Shown here: one piece after another, positions 39,662 to 48,406 of the stretch
Numbering within the stretch: the first letter of the stretch is position 1
How the letters are laid out: every line of letters begins with the position of its first letter
Virus record (IMG/VR): IMGVR_UViG_3300037502_002729
Span: 43,343-107,342 of that record
Source: a virus
DNA: 64,000 nucleotides
Strand: one strand, 5' to 3'
Translations under genes and position numbers: made by a program
The notes under the pieces: model-generated
Told to the model about the DNA's origin: nothing
Databases searched by the model: none
What the model saw: the letters and a program-made list of their open reading frames with translations, nothing else

Positions 39662-41701
39662 TTATCCATGTCTTTTTTTGGCAAAAACTCTACCTGTTAG
39701 TTGGGGATCAATAAACCCATCCACAGCTCCATTTGCAATTTCCTCATTATCCATTCCATTAATTATAGATTCAGCAAATAACAATACTCTATTTGGTGTT
39801 CCATCTAATAATGGTTCAGTGGGTAAACCTAAACTTTGCATTTCAGAAATTACATTTATTTTTGCACGTTCATTTGAAAATCCTGGTAAAAATTGTGCAC
39901 CAATCAATAATGGTGGTGGAATTGGTATAATTGCTGCTTTGTTTAAAATATTTATAGAATTTAATATTTTTCCAATACTTTCAACAACACTCTTACATTT
40001 TTTAAAATCAGTTACTGTTGATATAATTCCAAGTAGTGCTGAACTTAGTGCCAATATTATTTGTTTTTGTTTTTTTGTGTAATTTTTAAATACACCTCCA
40101 ATAACCCTTGAAACTAATTTCTTCAATTTCTTTTTTAATTCATTAAAAAGTTCTTTTACAAAGATTTCTAAAACTCTAGTTGTTACATTTTGTAAATATG
40201 TTTTATACTTTTTTGCAAAAATTTCACTATCATCTACAATTTCTTTTGTGAAGTTTGTGATATTTTCATCATTTTGTTTAATAAACTTATCTGCTTGGGT
40301 TTTTAATTGTTTATAATTATTTCCAATTGTTTTTTCAATAACTTGGCCTAATGTCATAATTGGCAATAAAACTTTTGGGGATATAATTGATTCCATCATT
40401 GCCTTAACAAATGCAAATAGTGTTGAATTATTATTCTTTAAATTATTATTATTTAATATATTCAATACCCCATTTGTTATAGCATCACTTTTTTGATTAG
40501 GTGTTGATAATTCATTGATGTTTGCAATTATTTCTTTTGCATAATCCACAATACCATCATAATCAATAGGTTGGTTCTCAACACCACAACTATCAAAACT
40601 AACAATCTTATTTATATAATTGTTTATTAGACTATCAATATCTCTTAATTCTATTTCTGAAAATGTGAAAAAGTCATCACTATTATCATCTAATTCTGGA
40701 ATTTTTGCAATTCCACTAACATCAATTGAATCACTATTGTCAAAACATTTGCCACAAAATCTTTCAAGCAAAATCATAAATTTTGACTTACCACCAAGTT
40801 CAGTTGGGGATGTACTTTGAGTTATATCTGCACCATCAAGGATGTAGTTAATTATGTTTTTTGTTAAATTATTAAAATCAAAAACATTAATGCTACTATA
40901 ATAATCAAAAATAAATTTACTATAATAATTGAATTCATCATTATCACTTAATAATGTTATTGCAATAAAATCTCCTGTCTCCCCTAAATCATTTGTTGTG
41001 GTATAATTAAAGTCAAACAAAGGCAACCCAGAATTACCTCTATAAACATCTCCATATTTATTATAAAAACTTTCACCAGGCTTTATAAGCCTATTATAAA
41101 TTTCATAATTTAAAGGAAACCCAATTTGACCTCCAAAATTTTTATATGTATTATTATCAATTCCATCCTTAATAGATGCTGCCTCTAATTTCTCATAAAA
41201 GAAAACACCAGCAGTTGAGTTTGGATCTTTTTTTAGATTTTTCCATAAATCTAAATTTTTAATTGGTATAAATACTTTATTAGTTACTTGTATATTAGGG
41301 GATTCAAAATCTGAAAATTTCAATGTTGGGAATGTTTGCTCATCTCTACACCCTAATAAATTAATACATTCTTCTGCTAATATGTTTTTTATTTCAGGTA
41401 AATTTCTTCCAATAATACTAGAAAATAATTTTAATAAATTATTATTTGTATTATCACCTTCTCCATCTATTTTTTTTATAAAACCAATTAACTGGTCAAA
41501 TAATTTTGGGGTTTTGTTTTTTTTTAAGTTTTTAACTGAATTAGAAATATTTATTGCATTGTTTACACTTGATACTTTTTTATCAAAAAATATCTGTGCT
41601 TGTGCCCTTGCTTGTTCTGATGCTTTTGTACTAGCCAAATAAGTTGAATAAGCATCAATTTGCTTTGTTATTTTCTTATATTCATTTAATAAACTTGGCA
41701 T
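39662..41701 (-). CDS. Putative baseplate/tail protein, 679 aa
   Basis: A large protein with a helical, charged N-terminus (YLASTKASEQARAQAQIFFD), a long middle with many Asn/Asp turns, and a helical stretch with marked hydrophobicity (ALSSALLGIISTVTDFKKC). The C-terminus is Pro/Gly-rich (AIIPIPPPLLIGAQFLPGF) and ends with a segment reading GAVDGFIDPQLTGRVFAKKR. The operon position next to the hub gene suggests a baseplate wedge or hub-associated protein. No residue match to T4 gp6, gp7 or gp27 can be made by eye. Confidence 0.65.
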   Translation of the reverse strand: MPSLLNEYKKITKQIDAYSTYLASTKASEQARAQAQIFFDKKVSSVNNAINISNSVKNLKKNKTPKLFDQLIGFIKKIDGEGDNTNNNLLKLFSSIIGRNLPEIKNILAEECINLLGCRDEQTFPTLKFSDFESPNIQVTNKVFIPIKNLDLWKNLKKDPNSTAGVFFYEKLEAASIKDGIDNNTYKNFGGQIGFPLNYEIYNRLIKPGESFYNKYGDVYRGNSGLPLFDFNYTTTNDLGETGDFIAITLLSDNDEFNYYSKFIFDYYSSINVFDFNNLTKNIINYILDGADITQSTSPTELGGKSKFMILLERFCGKCFDNSDSIDVSGIAKIPELDDNSDDFFTFSEIELRDIDSLINNYINKIVSFDSCGVENQPIDYDGIVDYAKEIIANINELSTPNQKSDAITNGVLNILNNNNLKNNNSTLFAFVKAMMESIISPKVLLPIMTLGQVIEKTIGNNYKQLKTQADKFIKQNDENITNFTKEIVDDSEIFAKKYKTYLQNVTTRVLEIFVKELFNELKKKLKKLVSRVIGGVFKNYTKKQKQIILALSSALLGIISTVTDFKKCKSVVESIGKILNSINILNKAAIIPIPPPLLIGAQFLPGFSNERAKINVISEMQSLGLPTEPLLDGTPNRVLLFAESIINGMDNEEIANGAVDGFIDPQLTGRVFAKKRHG

Positions 41702-41705
41702 ATAT

Positions 41706-42074
41706 TTATTTTAGTGTATAGTTGTTATTAGAATCATTTGCAATATCTTTGTCTAGTAAATTTTGTAACAATGATTCATCTAAATCAGCAAAAGAATAAG
41801 ATGTTTCATCCTTGCTCATCTTCTCCCATATGCTTGATTGAAGTTTAGATAAACTTAACTTTTTCTCAACACAATCATTTATAATTTTTTGTTGTTTTTC
41901 AATAACTGGTCCAATCATTGTCATATCTTCAGGATCCTTCAACATTGCCAACATTTTATTTTGAATGCGTACAGCAGTTGTCCTCTGTTCAACAAGTTCA
42001 TTATAAATCTCTTGCATTAGATTTAAAATTGATTCTTTATTAAAAGCAATTTCTTTTTTAAATGGTCTAGGCAT
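41706..42074 (-). CDS. Small acidic protein next to sigma factor, 122 aa
   Basis: A helical protein (KESILNLMQEIYNELVEQRT, KQQKIINDCVEKKLSLSKL) with an acidic C-terminus containing FADLDESLLQNLLDKD. It is immediately downstream of the gp55-like sigma gene (two bases). In T4 the late sigma needs the small co-activator gp33, whose acidic hydrophobic C-terminus binds the clamp. The tail here is compatible with such a role, but this is position-based speculation; a baseplate accessory protein is equally possible. Confidence 0.6.
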   Translation of the reverse strand: MPRPFKKEIAFNKESILNLMQEIYNELVEQRTTAVRIQNKMLAMLKDPEDMTMIGPVIEKQQKIINDCVEKKLSLSKLQSSIWEKMSKDETSYSFADLDESLLQNLLDKDIANDSNNNYTLK

Positions 42075-42076
42075 AA

Positions 42077-42802
42077 TTATACAATTTTATTTACAATAAA
42101 AATATAAAGAGATTTGAATTTTTTTAGGGAAACTCTAATCTCTTTTGTTGTTAAATTTGTCATCTCTCTCAATGACAATAATATTAAATTTTTATTAAAT
42201 TTTGAATTATCTGTTGATGTAAATATTGTTTCATATTTTTCAAAAACATCAATTAAGGCTAAACCTAATTTTTTCTCATTATCATTTAAATTTTGTGTAT
42301 CAACAAAATCTTTTAACTTTATAGTATATTGAAGAATTACACTATCTAAATCCAACACATCATCATCTATATGATAACTCATATCTGGTCTATCCTCTAA
42401 TGAAGCTGATATATCTTCATATGATACTTTTCTATTAGTTTCTTTTTGGTCTTTAAGAATTTGTCCCATTAAGTAATTCTTACAGATTGTTCCAAAATAT
42501 GAATATGCTTTTTTATTTTTGGATGGCTTAAACTTATCAACTTTAGTCATAAGAAAAGAATGGACATCGCTATGAATCTCATTGAAGTCCATATCTTTTC
42601 TATATAATCTATATCGTCTAATTATTGACGATATCATCTTGTCTAATGGTTTTCTAAGAAATTGGTTGTATATGTTATTTTTTTCTTGAAAAGTTTTTGC
42701 AGTTAAAAAATCAATAACAGCATTTTCTTCCCTTATGTCAAAATAATTTTCTTTTGGTTTTTTCTTTGTTTTCTTAGCCTCATCAATAATTTGGTTTATC
42801 AT
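42077..42802 (-). CDS. Late-transcription sigma factor (T4 gp55-like)
   Basis: A 241-residue protein whose central part resembles sigma region 2 of gp55. An IIRRYRLYRKDMDFNEIHSD helix leads to KFKPSKNKKAYSYFGTICKN, the T4-type 'KFdPskskNAFSYFTQi..N' core, then ILKDQKETNRKVSYED. There is no region 4, as in gp55. Gp55 directs host RNA polymerase to late promoters made of a single -10-like octamer (TATAAATA in T4) and works with the sliding clamp. Here it is the obvious partner of the TATTTATA elements. It is embedded in an operon between a glycosyltransferase and baseplate genes and overlaps the former by one base. Confidence 0.8.
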   Translation of the reverse strand: MINQIIDEAKKTKKKPKENYFDIREENAVIDFLTAKTFQEKNNIYNQFLRKPLDKMISSIIRRYRLYRKDMDFNEIHSDVHSFLMTKVDKFKPSKNKKAYSYFGTICKNYLMGQILKDQKETNRKVSYEDISASLEDRPDMSYHIDDDVLDLDSVILQYTIKLKDFVDTQNLNDNEKKLGLALIDVFEKYETIFTSTDNSKFNKNLILLSLREMTNLTTKEIRVSLKKFKSLYIFIVNKIV

Positions 42803-43608
42803 TAAGATTGTGCAATTTCGTATTTTATTTCTCTATCTGTTGTGAAAAAATATTCTTTTTTTGCAGTTTGAAGCCAAAACTTAACCTCATCTTCAGTAAT
42901 ATTATTCTTATCAAACTTGTAATTCCAAAAAATTGACCCCTCCCTTAAATTTGTATGTTTGTATCCTAGTCTAGGTATGGTCATAATTTGTGCACCATTA
43001 TAAGTTAACCTCAATAAAAATTCATATCCAAATGTTAATTTTATTGAAGGTTTAAATCCACCCATCTCAATAAATATATCTTTTTTCAAAATAATTCCAG
43101 ATGTTTGGAAATTTTGATAATCATGCAAAATATCATTTGTCAAAACTCCCATTTCTTGGGTGAAGTTTGCAGCAAAAGTTGCTTCATTTGTAAACCCAGC
43201 AAAAACATCCTTGGAATCAACATCAACAACAACTGGAAGAAAAGCATTATATTCTGGATATGCTTGGGCATATTTTTTGAAATTCTTAAACCATATATTT
43301 GAATACTCATCATCAAATTCAAAAAAACTAACCCAATTAGAACTAGCATTATTGACACCATAATTAATTTGTGCACAATAATTTGGTTCATTTTCCCAAA
43401 CTAATTTTTTAACATTTAATTCTTTAAAATCAAAATTATTTAAAAACTCAACAAGTGAATCTTCTTTTGTATGTACAATAACTAATTCATCAAAGTCATT
43501 TTGTTGTTTCTCTAGTGAGGTTATTGCCTTTTCAAAGAATAAATCAAAATCTTTGGCTCTTGATGATTTGATTGGTAATATTACAGATACTGATAATTTT
43601 TTGTCCAT
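42802..43608 (-). CDS. Family 2-type glycosyltransferase (GT-A fold)
   Basis: A 268-residue protein starting with the GT-A nucleotide-binding strand (SVSVILPIKSSRAKDFDLFF), followed by DELVIVHT and the metal-binding acidic motif FFEFDDEYS (the DxD equivalent). Residues 170-220 (GIILKKDIFIEMGGFKPSI, GYEFLLRLTYNGA) are the acceptor-side 'GGF...ED..l..R' module, with Glu in place of the ED pair. It has no membrane segment and probably acts in the cytoplasm on a soluble or virion acceptor. It is cotranscribed with PhoH and sigma, not with the main glycan operon. Confidence 0.8.
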   Translation of the reverse strand: MDKKLSVSVILPIKSSRAKDFDLFFEKAITSLEKQQNDFDELVIVHTKEDSLVEFLNNFDFKELNVKKLVWENEPNYCAQINYGVNNASSNWVSFFEFDDEYSNIWFKNFKKYAQAYPEYNAFLPVVVDVDSKDVFAGFTNEATFAANFTQEMGVLTNDILHDYQNFQTSGIILKKDIFIEMGGFKPSIKLTFGYEFLLRLTYNGAQIMTIPRLGYKHTNLREGSIFWNYKFDKNNITEDEVKFWLQTAKKEYFFTTDREIKYEIAQS

Positions 43609-43609
43609 T

Positions 43610-44656
43610 TTATATTTTGTTTAATTGTTCTTCAAATGCATTTATTCTATTTTCAAAATAGCCACTAAAACAATCAATGATTGTTGATTTGAATTTATCT
43701 TTGTCCTGGTATTCTTTTGATGTGTTTTCAATCTCATCATATAATTCAGGTGTAATACTATCTTCAAGCCAGTTTTGAATAAATTCAGCAATATAATCAA
43801 CCATTTTTAACTTGTCTTGAATCCATATGCCATTCTTATCATTCATCCATTCTGGAATTAAATCAGGGATTTTGCCAATTACAGGAATTCCACAAGACAT
43901 TGATTCTAATGGGAATGTTCCAAATCCACTAATATCATCAATCCAAACACTTAAAAAACAATTCTTTAAAGAATTGGCAAATTCAGTATGGGATAATCCT
44001 CTCATATCCCTAAATGTAAACCACCTAAATTGGGGATATTTTAAATAAAATTCTTTTACAATATTAATTGTATCACTTTGTTCTCTTGTATGCATTGCAA
44101 TAATTGGCATTGGTGGCAGTTTTGGTTTTGTGAAAATGTCAGAAATAATTGGTTTGATTATATCAAATGATATTTTTTTCATATATGAATCAATCCTTTC
44201 TTTTTGTTTTTCACTTGTTGTAATACATTTAAGAAATCCAAATGATGTCCATGCTTGTCCTGGTTGAAGTGTGTCTAATACATATGAATATGATTGAGCC
44301 AAAACAATTCTACCACAAGGTAAATCTTTAATTTGTTCCATTATAAATCCATATATTTCTGGAAGAACAATAAAATCTTCAGGGCTTATCTCTAGGCTTT
44401 CCCCCTCAATGGACCGGTGGGGCAATTTTGACATATACTCCTCACCAAGCCAAGAATCTACACCAGTATAATCTTTTTTCTCATGGAGAATAATTGGGTT
44501 AAACCCATTTTCTTTTAAAGTTAAAGCAACATCATAGATATATTTTATTGAAGCCCTTGCATTTCCTTTTGTGTCTTGGGCAACAAAATAAATCCTTGAT
44601 TTTTTATCCTTTAGAATATTTAAAGAATTTTCAATTTTTGATTTTAAGTCATTCAT
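43610..44656 (-). CDS. Glycosyltransferase, GT-B type (GT4-like)
   Basis: A 348-residue protein. The N-terminal Rossmann-like half starts IYFVAQDTKGNARASIKYIY with LKENGFNPIILHEKKDY. The C-terminal half has SVWIDDISGFGTFPLESMSC followed by GIPVIGKIPDLIPEW, the GT4/GT1 donor-binding 'E..a.G.PVi' motif. It pairs with the GT2-type enzyme one base downstream. The donor sugar cannot be predicted. Confidence 0.8.
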   Translation of the reverse strand: MNDLKSKIENSLNILKDKKSRIYFVAQDTKGNARASIKYIYDVALTLKENGFNPIILHEKKDYTGVDSWLGEEYMSKLPHRSIEGESLEISPEDFIVLPEIYGFIMEQIKDLPCGRIVLAQSYSYVLDTLQPGQAWTSFGFLKCITTSEKQKERIDSYMKKISFDIIKPIISDIFTKPKLPPMPIIAMHTREQSDTINIVKEFYLKYPQFRWFTFRDMRGLSHTEFANSLKNCFLSVWIDDISGFGTFPLESMSCGIPVIGKIPDLIPEWMNDKNGIWIQDKLKMVDYIAEFIQNWLEDSITPELYDEIENTSKEYQDKDKFKSTIIDCFSGYFENRINAFEEQLNKI

Positions 44657-44657
44657 A

Positions 44658-44936
44658 TTAATAGTGGTTTATTATTTTTTTATTAAGTAAAGTATTAAAT
44701 GCTATTTTGAATGGAATAGTTAAATCATTTGCAGAGGTCAACCCCAATTTATCATCAATATCATCAGCCTCTGTCAGTACAACATCTAACATTAATTTTA
44801 CAAGTTCATATTTTATTATATTTATTTTTGTTTCAGTTTCCCCTGTTGTTGTTAGTGTTGATGTTTCACTCATATCAACATATTTTTCAATAACATCCAA
44901 ATCAATATAATAATGATCTCCAAATACTTTTAGCAT
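44658..44936 (-). CDS. Hypothetical protein, 92 aa
   Basis: A small acidic protein (MLKVFGDHYYIDLDVIEKYV, Thr-rich middle, LVKLMLDVVLTEADDIDDKL) with no recognised domain. It overlaps the HAD gene by seven bases and is one base from the glycosyltransferase, so it is a coupled operon member. The Thr-rich loop may be disordered. Confidence 0.6.
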   Translation of the reverse strand: MLKVFGDHYYIDLDVIEKYVDMSETSTLTTTGETETKINIIKYELVKLMLDVVLTEADDIDDKLGLTSANDLTIPFKIAFNTLLNKKIINHY

Positions 44937-45520
44937 ATTTCTAATATTTTTTCTTTTAATTCATTTATTTTTTTAATACTATGTTTTGACTTAATATTTT
45001 TGTTATATTCTTGCTCATATTTTATAACAATTTTATTGTTAGGCATTTCTAATAATAAGATAGGATTTGCTGTAAGTAAAACATCTATTGAATCAAGCAT
45101 ATTATTTTTTGTTTGTTCACTATAAAACATTATATTCTCAATCAAACAAGAAAACTTTGAAAGGAAAAATAATGTTGCAGGTTTGGATTTTCCAATTTCA
45201 TCTGAGACAATCACAATTTCATATTTATCTCTCATATCAATATAGAAATCATTCAAATCATTCATTCCAGTATATTCAATAGATGCTGCGTGACCAAATA
45301 TTTCCATAGGATGTTCAACATATAAAAAATTATATAAATCTTCACTAGTTTCAAACTTAAAATGATTCATAAGGTTTAAAGAATCAATTGGGTAAATTAT
45401 CTCATATTTAAACCCACCAACTTCATCTTCTTCATTTGATATATAGAATTTATCATAAACTTGCTCTATCTTTCCAAGAGTATCTCTTAAAACTCCATTC
45501 AAATCAATTGCTATCCTCAT
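44930..45520 (-). CDS. HAD-superfamily 5'-nucleotidase-like phosphatase
   Basis: The N-terminus MRIAIDLNGVLRDT is HAD motif I (DxNGVLRDT), with Asp6 as nucleophile and Asn8 in place of the second Asp. IVIVSDEIGKSKPATLFFLS holds motifs II/III (Ser and Lys), and LDSIDVLLTANP occupies the motif IV region, with weaker acidic residues. HAD phosphatases of this type act on nucleotides or sugar phosphates. The Asn8 replacement reduces confidence in normal phosphatase chemistry. It overlaps PhoH by 17 bases. Confidence 0.7.
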   Translation of the reverse strand: MRIAIDLNGVLRDTLGKIEQVYDKFYISNEEDEVGGFKYEIIYPIDSLNLMNHFKFETSEDLYNFLYVEHPMEIFGHAASIEYTGMNDLNDFYIDMRDKYEIVIVSDEIGKSKPATLFFLSKFSCLIENIMFYSEQTKNNMLDSIDVLLTANPILLLEMPNNKIVIKYEQEYNKNIKSKHSIKKINELKEKILEIC

Positions 45521-46235
45521 ATTTTTTTAATATTTTTGTTATAAGGGGATTTCTAACAATATCTTTAACATCAAATTCATGGTGAGCAATGTCCTCAACA
45601 TCTTGTAATCTTAGCATAGCATCATATAAACCTGTTCCCCTTTTGTCTTTATATCTGTCTGTTTGTTCCAAATCTCCAGATATAAAGAATTTAGTATTAA
45701 AACCAATTCTTGTCAATAGTAATTTCATTTGGTTTGGAGTTGTATTTTGTGCTTCTTCCAAAACCAATATGGTGTTATCAATATTTAAACCCCTCATATA
45801 AGCAAGAGCCATAACCTCAATAACCTCCATATCCATTAATTTCTCACGAATATTTTTGCCAATGATTTTATTTAAAAGATAAAAAGATGGATAAATATAT
45901 GGATCCATCTTCTCATTAACTGTCCCTGGCAAAGCACCTAGTTTTTCTTCTGCCTCAACAGCTGGTTTAACAATTACCAATTTGTCATATGTATTGTTTG
46001 GGTCTGCAAGTAAATCAATTGCTGCTTTCATTGACATATAACTCTTGCCTGTTCCAGCTGGGCCAACACAAATTGTTATTTGGTGATTTAATAATTTGTC
46101 ATAATAAATTGCTTGGTTGTCATTTAGGAATTTTTCTTTTGTTTTCTTTTTTAGCAAACTGCAAATTTGGCTTTTTCTTGATTGGGGAGCTAACTCAACC
46201 TCATCTTCTTTTTTCACAAATCTTCTTCTTGTCAT
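45504..46235 (-). CDS. phoH: PhoH-like ATPase
   Basis: A 243-residue RecA-like P-loop NTPase: Walker A GPAGTGKS after ITICV, then VIVKPAVEAEEKLGALPGTV (the PhoH hallmark 'PAVEAGE.LGFLPG'), Walker B-like ILVLEEAQNTTPNQMK (normally LDEAQN; Glu replaces Asp) and FISGDLEQTDR. PhoH proteins are widespread in phages and are linked to RNA metabolism and phosphate stress. It starts a long - strand unit that includes the HAD, glycosyltransferase, sigma and baseplate genes, and TATTTATT lies 19 nt upstream. Confidence 0.9.
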   Translation of the reverse strand: MTRRRFVKKEDEVELAPQSRKSQICSLLKKKTKEKFLNDNQAIYYDKLLNHQITICVGPAGTGKSYMSMKAAIDLLADPNNTYDKLVIVKPAVEAEEKLGALPGTVNEKMDPYIYPSFYLLNKIIGKNIREKLMDMEVIEVMALAYMRGLNIDNTILVLEEAQNTTPNQMKLLLTRIGFNTKFFISGDLEQTDRYKDKRGTGLYDAMLRLQDVEDIAHHEFDVKDIVRNPLITKILKKYEDSN

Positions 46236-46254
46236 TAAGTTGTTTTTATTTAAT

Positions 46255-46262
46255 AATAAATA
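46255..46262 (-). promoter_or_regulatory. TATTTATT late-promoter-like variant
   Basis: On the - strand it ends 19 nt before the PhoH start, in the 34-nt gap downstream of gmd. Confidence 0.35.
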
Positions 46263-46269
46263 ATGGAAA

Positions 46270-47265
46270 CTAAAATTTAACTATTAAATTTTGATTGTTA
46301 AATTTATGTAACCAATATTCAATCATCTCATCAAGCATTGTTTCAAATGTATATTTTGGCTTCCAATTTATTGTTTTCCTTAATTTTGTGGAATCACCTT
46401 TTAAATCATTTAATTCTTCTGGTCTATAAAATTTCTCATCTTGGACAACATAATCCAAGTAATTTAAATCCAAAGCACCAAAAACATATTCACATAATTC
46501 TCTAACTGAATGGGATACCCCTGTGGCACACACAAAGTCATCAGGATTGCTTAATTGCAATATTGACCACATAGCTTCAACATAATCTTTTGCGTGTCCC
46601 CAGTCTCTTGTAGCATCCAAATTCCCAAGTTTTAAGGTGTTACTTAAACCTAGTTTTATCTTAACTGCTTCTTTAACCACCTTGTTTGTAACAAAATTTG
46701 TTCCTCTTCTTGGGCTTTCATGATTAAATAGAATTCCATTTGATATGAACATTCCATAAGAATTCCTATAATTCCTTGCAATATTATATGCAAATACCTT
46801 TGAACATCCATAAGGGGACACTGGTATGAGGGGGGTTGTTTCCCTTTGATATCCATCAGCATCAATTGAGTTGCCAAACATTTCAGATGATGATGCCTGG
46901 TAAACTCTAATATTTTTATCAATCAATTTAACTGCTTCAAATACATTCAATGCACCAATACCTGTTGCATTTGCTGCATATAATGGTTGGTCAAATGATA
47001 TTCTTACATGAGATTGAGCTGCCAAATTATATATCTCATTTGGTCTAACTTCTTGTATAACTCTAATCAATGAAGATAAATCAGTCAAATCAGCATAATG
47101 CAATTTTAACTTATCATAAACATTATTTAATCTTGATGTCTGATTCTCAGCAACAGAATTTCTCTTTAATAATCCATAAACCTCATATCTTTTATCAAGT
47201 AGTAATTCAGATAGATAAGATCCATCTTGACCATTAATTCCAGTTATTAATGCTATTTTATTCAT
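46270..47265 (-). CDS. gmd: GDP-mannose 4,6-dehydratase
   Basis: A 331-residue extended short-chain dehydrogenase. TGINGQDGSYLSELLL (about 8-23) is the Gmd-specific NAD(P)-binding motif; LHYADLTDLSSL, NLAAQSHV, QASSSEMFG and YGCSK (the catalytic Tyr-x3-Lys) follow, then ESPRRGTNFVT, a Gmd tetramer segment, and RDWGHAKDYVEAMW. The reaction is GDP-D-mannose to GDP-4-keto-6-deoxy-D-mannose, the shared precursor of GDP-fucose, GDP-colitose and GDP-perosamine. The length is slightly below the bacterial norm (~345-370). It overlaps the next enzyme upstream by eight bases, and it is the last gene of the glycan operon. Confidence 0.93.
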   Translation of the reverse strand: MNKIALITGINGQDGSYLSELLLDKRYEVYGLLKRNSVAENQTSRLNNVYDKLKLHYADLTDLSSLIRVIQEVRPNEIYNLAAQSHVRISFDQPLYAANATGIGALNVFEAVKLIDKNIRVYQASSSEMFGNSIDADGYQRETTPLIPVSPYGCSKVFAYNIARNYRNSYGMFISNGILFNHESPRRGTNFVTNKVVKEAVKIKLGLSNTLKLGNLDATRDWGHAKDYVEAMWSILQLSNPDDFVCATGVSHSVRELCEYVFGALDLNYLDYVVQDEKFYRPEELNDLKGDSTKLRKTINWKPKYTFETMLDEMIEYWLHKFNNQNLIVKF

Positions 47266-48406
47266 TTATTAATGATGTTATATTTTCAATGTTTTTAAGT
47301 GTCAAATCTTGGTGATTTGGAACATAGAAACCATAGTTATCAACTATTTCACAATTTGGTAATGAACCTTTTCCATAAATTTTAGTCCACATAGGCTTTT
47401 TTGACATATCCCCAGCAATTAATGGTCTAATCTCAATATTGTTGTTTAGTAATCTATCAACAATTTTATTTCTATTTTCATCAATAATAGGATATGCAAA
47501 ATTTGAAATAAAATGTTCTTTTTTATCCAAAACATTAATCTTGTTATATTTAATTCTTTTTTTATACTCTTTGAAATTTATATTTCTTACTTGTGAATAT
47601 TTTTCAAGTTTATCAATAGCTTTTAAACCAATAAATGCTTGTAAATCTGTTGACCTAACATTAAACCCTGGTAAGTAGAATGTATATAATGAATCAAATT
47701 CATTTATGTTATTTTCATTCCTAAATTTATTTTGAATATGTTTTGGTAAATCTCTATCCCAGCCATGACTTCTCATCATTAGTAATGCATAATAAAAATC
47801 TTTATCATTTGTATTTATAAATCCACCCTCAATTGTACTCAAATGGTGTCCAAAATATGTTGAAAAAAATGATGCAAACCCAAAAGACCCAAGATATTGA
47901 TTATTATATTTTGAACCCATACTTTCACAAACATCCTCCAATAATATAACATCATATGTTTTGCACAAATTTATAATCTTTTCCATATCTGGAACTAAAC
48001 CCAAAGGTGAAACTAAAATAAATGCAGAAGGATTATGTTCAATAAATAAAGTTTCCAAATGTTGTAAATCACAGGATAAATCATATAAATTGCAATCACA
48101 TAAAATTGGTTGTAATCCCAATAAAATTGGGGAACTAACATCAGTTGCCCAACTTAACCCAGGAACAATTATCTTATTGTTTTTTAGTGTATTTGTATGT
48201 TTTAATGCTGCTAAAGACAAAAGTATTGCAGATGAACCTGAATTAACATACACAGAATACTTTGTACCAATTTTATTAGCCCATTTACTTTCTAACTCCC
48301 AAGTTAATTCACCTTTTGTTAATTTAGGTATTTCACCTTGAGTTAACCATTCTACTAAAGATTTTATATCATCTTTATCAATTGTATCACTTACTAATTT
48401 TATCAT
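47258..48406 (-). CDS. colD: PLP-dependent sugar 3-dehydratase, ColD-like (DegT family)
   Basis: A 382-residue DegT/StrS-fold enzyme: VNSGSSAILLSLAAL (phosphate binding), IIVPGLSWATDV, ILLEDVCESMGSKY and FFSTYFGHHLSTIEGG. At the last site, normal family aminotransferases have the PLP-bound Lys; here a His pair (about 187-188) replaces it. That exchange is the hallmark of ColD (GDP-4-keto-6-deoxy-D-mannose 3-dehydratase) and of the iron-sulfur E1/RfbH dehydratase. Other ColD-like phrases are MRSHGWDRDLP, PGFNVRSTDLQAFIGL and IEIRPLIAGD. With Gmd next to it, the GDP-sugar ColD reaction (loss of the C3 hydroxyl, giving a 3,6-dideoxy sugar) is the better fit. It overlaps both neighbours. Confidence 0.85.
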   Translation of the reverse strand: MIKLVSDTIDKDDIKSLVEWLTQGEIPKLTKGELTWELESKWANKIGTKYSVYVNSGSSAILLSLAALKHTNTLKNNKIIVPGLSWATDVSSPILLGLQPILCDCNLYDLSCDLQHLETLFIEHNPSAFILVSPLGLVPDMEKIINLCKTYDVILLEDVCESMGSKYNNQYLGSFGFASFFSTYFGHHLSTIEGGFINTNDKDFYYALLMMRSHGWDRDLPKHIQNKFRNENNINEFDSLYTFYLPGFNVRSTDLQAFIGLKAIDKLEKYSQVRNINFKEYKKRIKYNKINVLDKKEHFISNFAYPIIDENRNKIVDRLLNNNIEIRPLIAGDMSKKPMWTKIYGKGSLPNCEIVDNYGFYVPNHQDLTLKNIENITSLINE

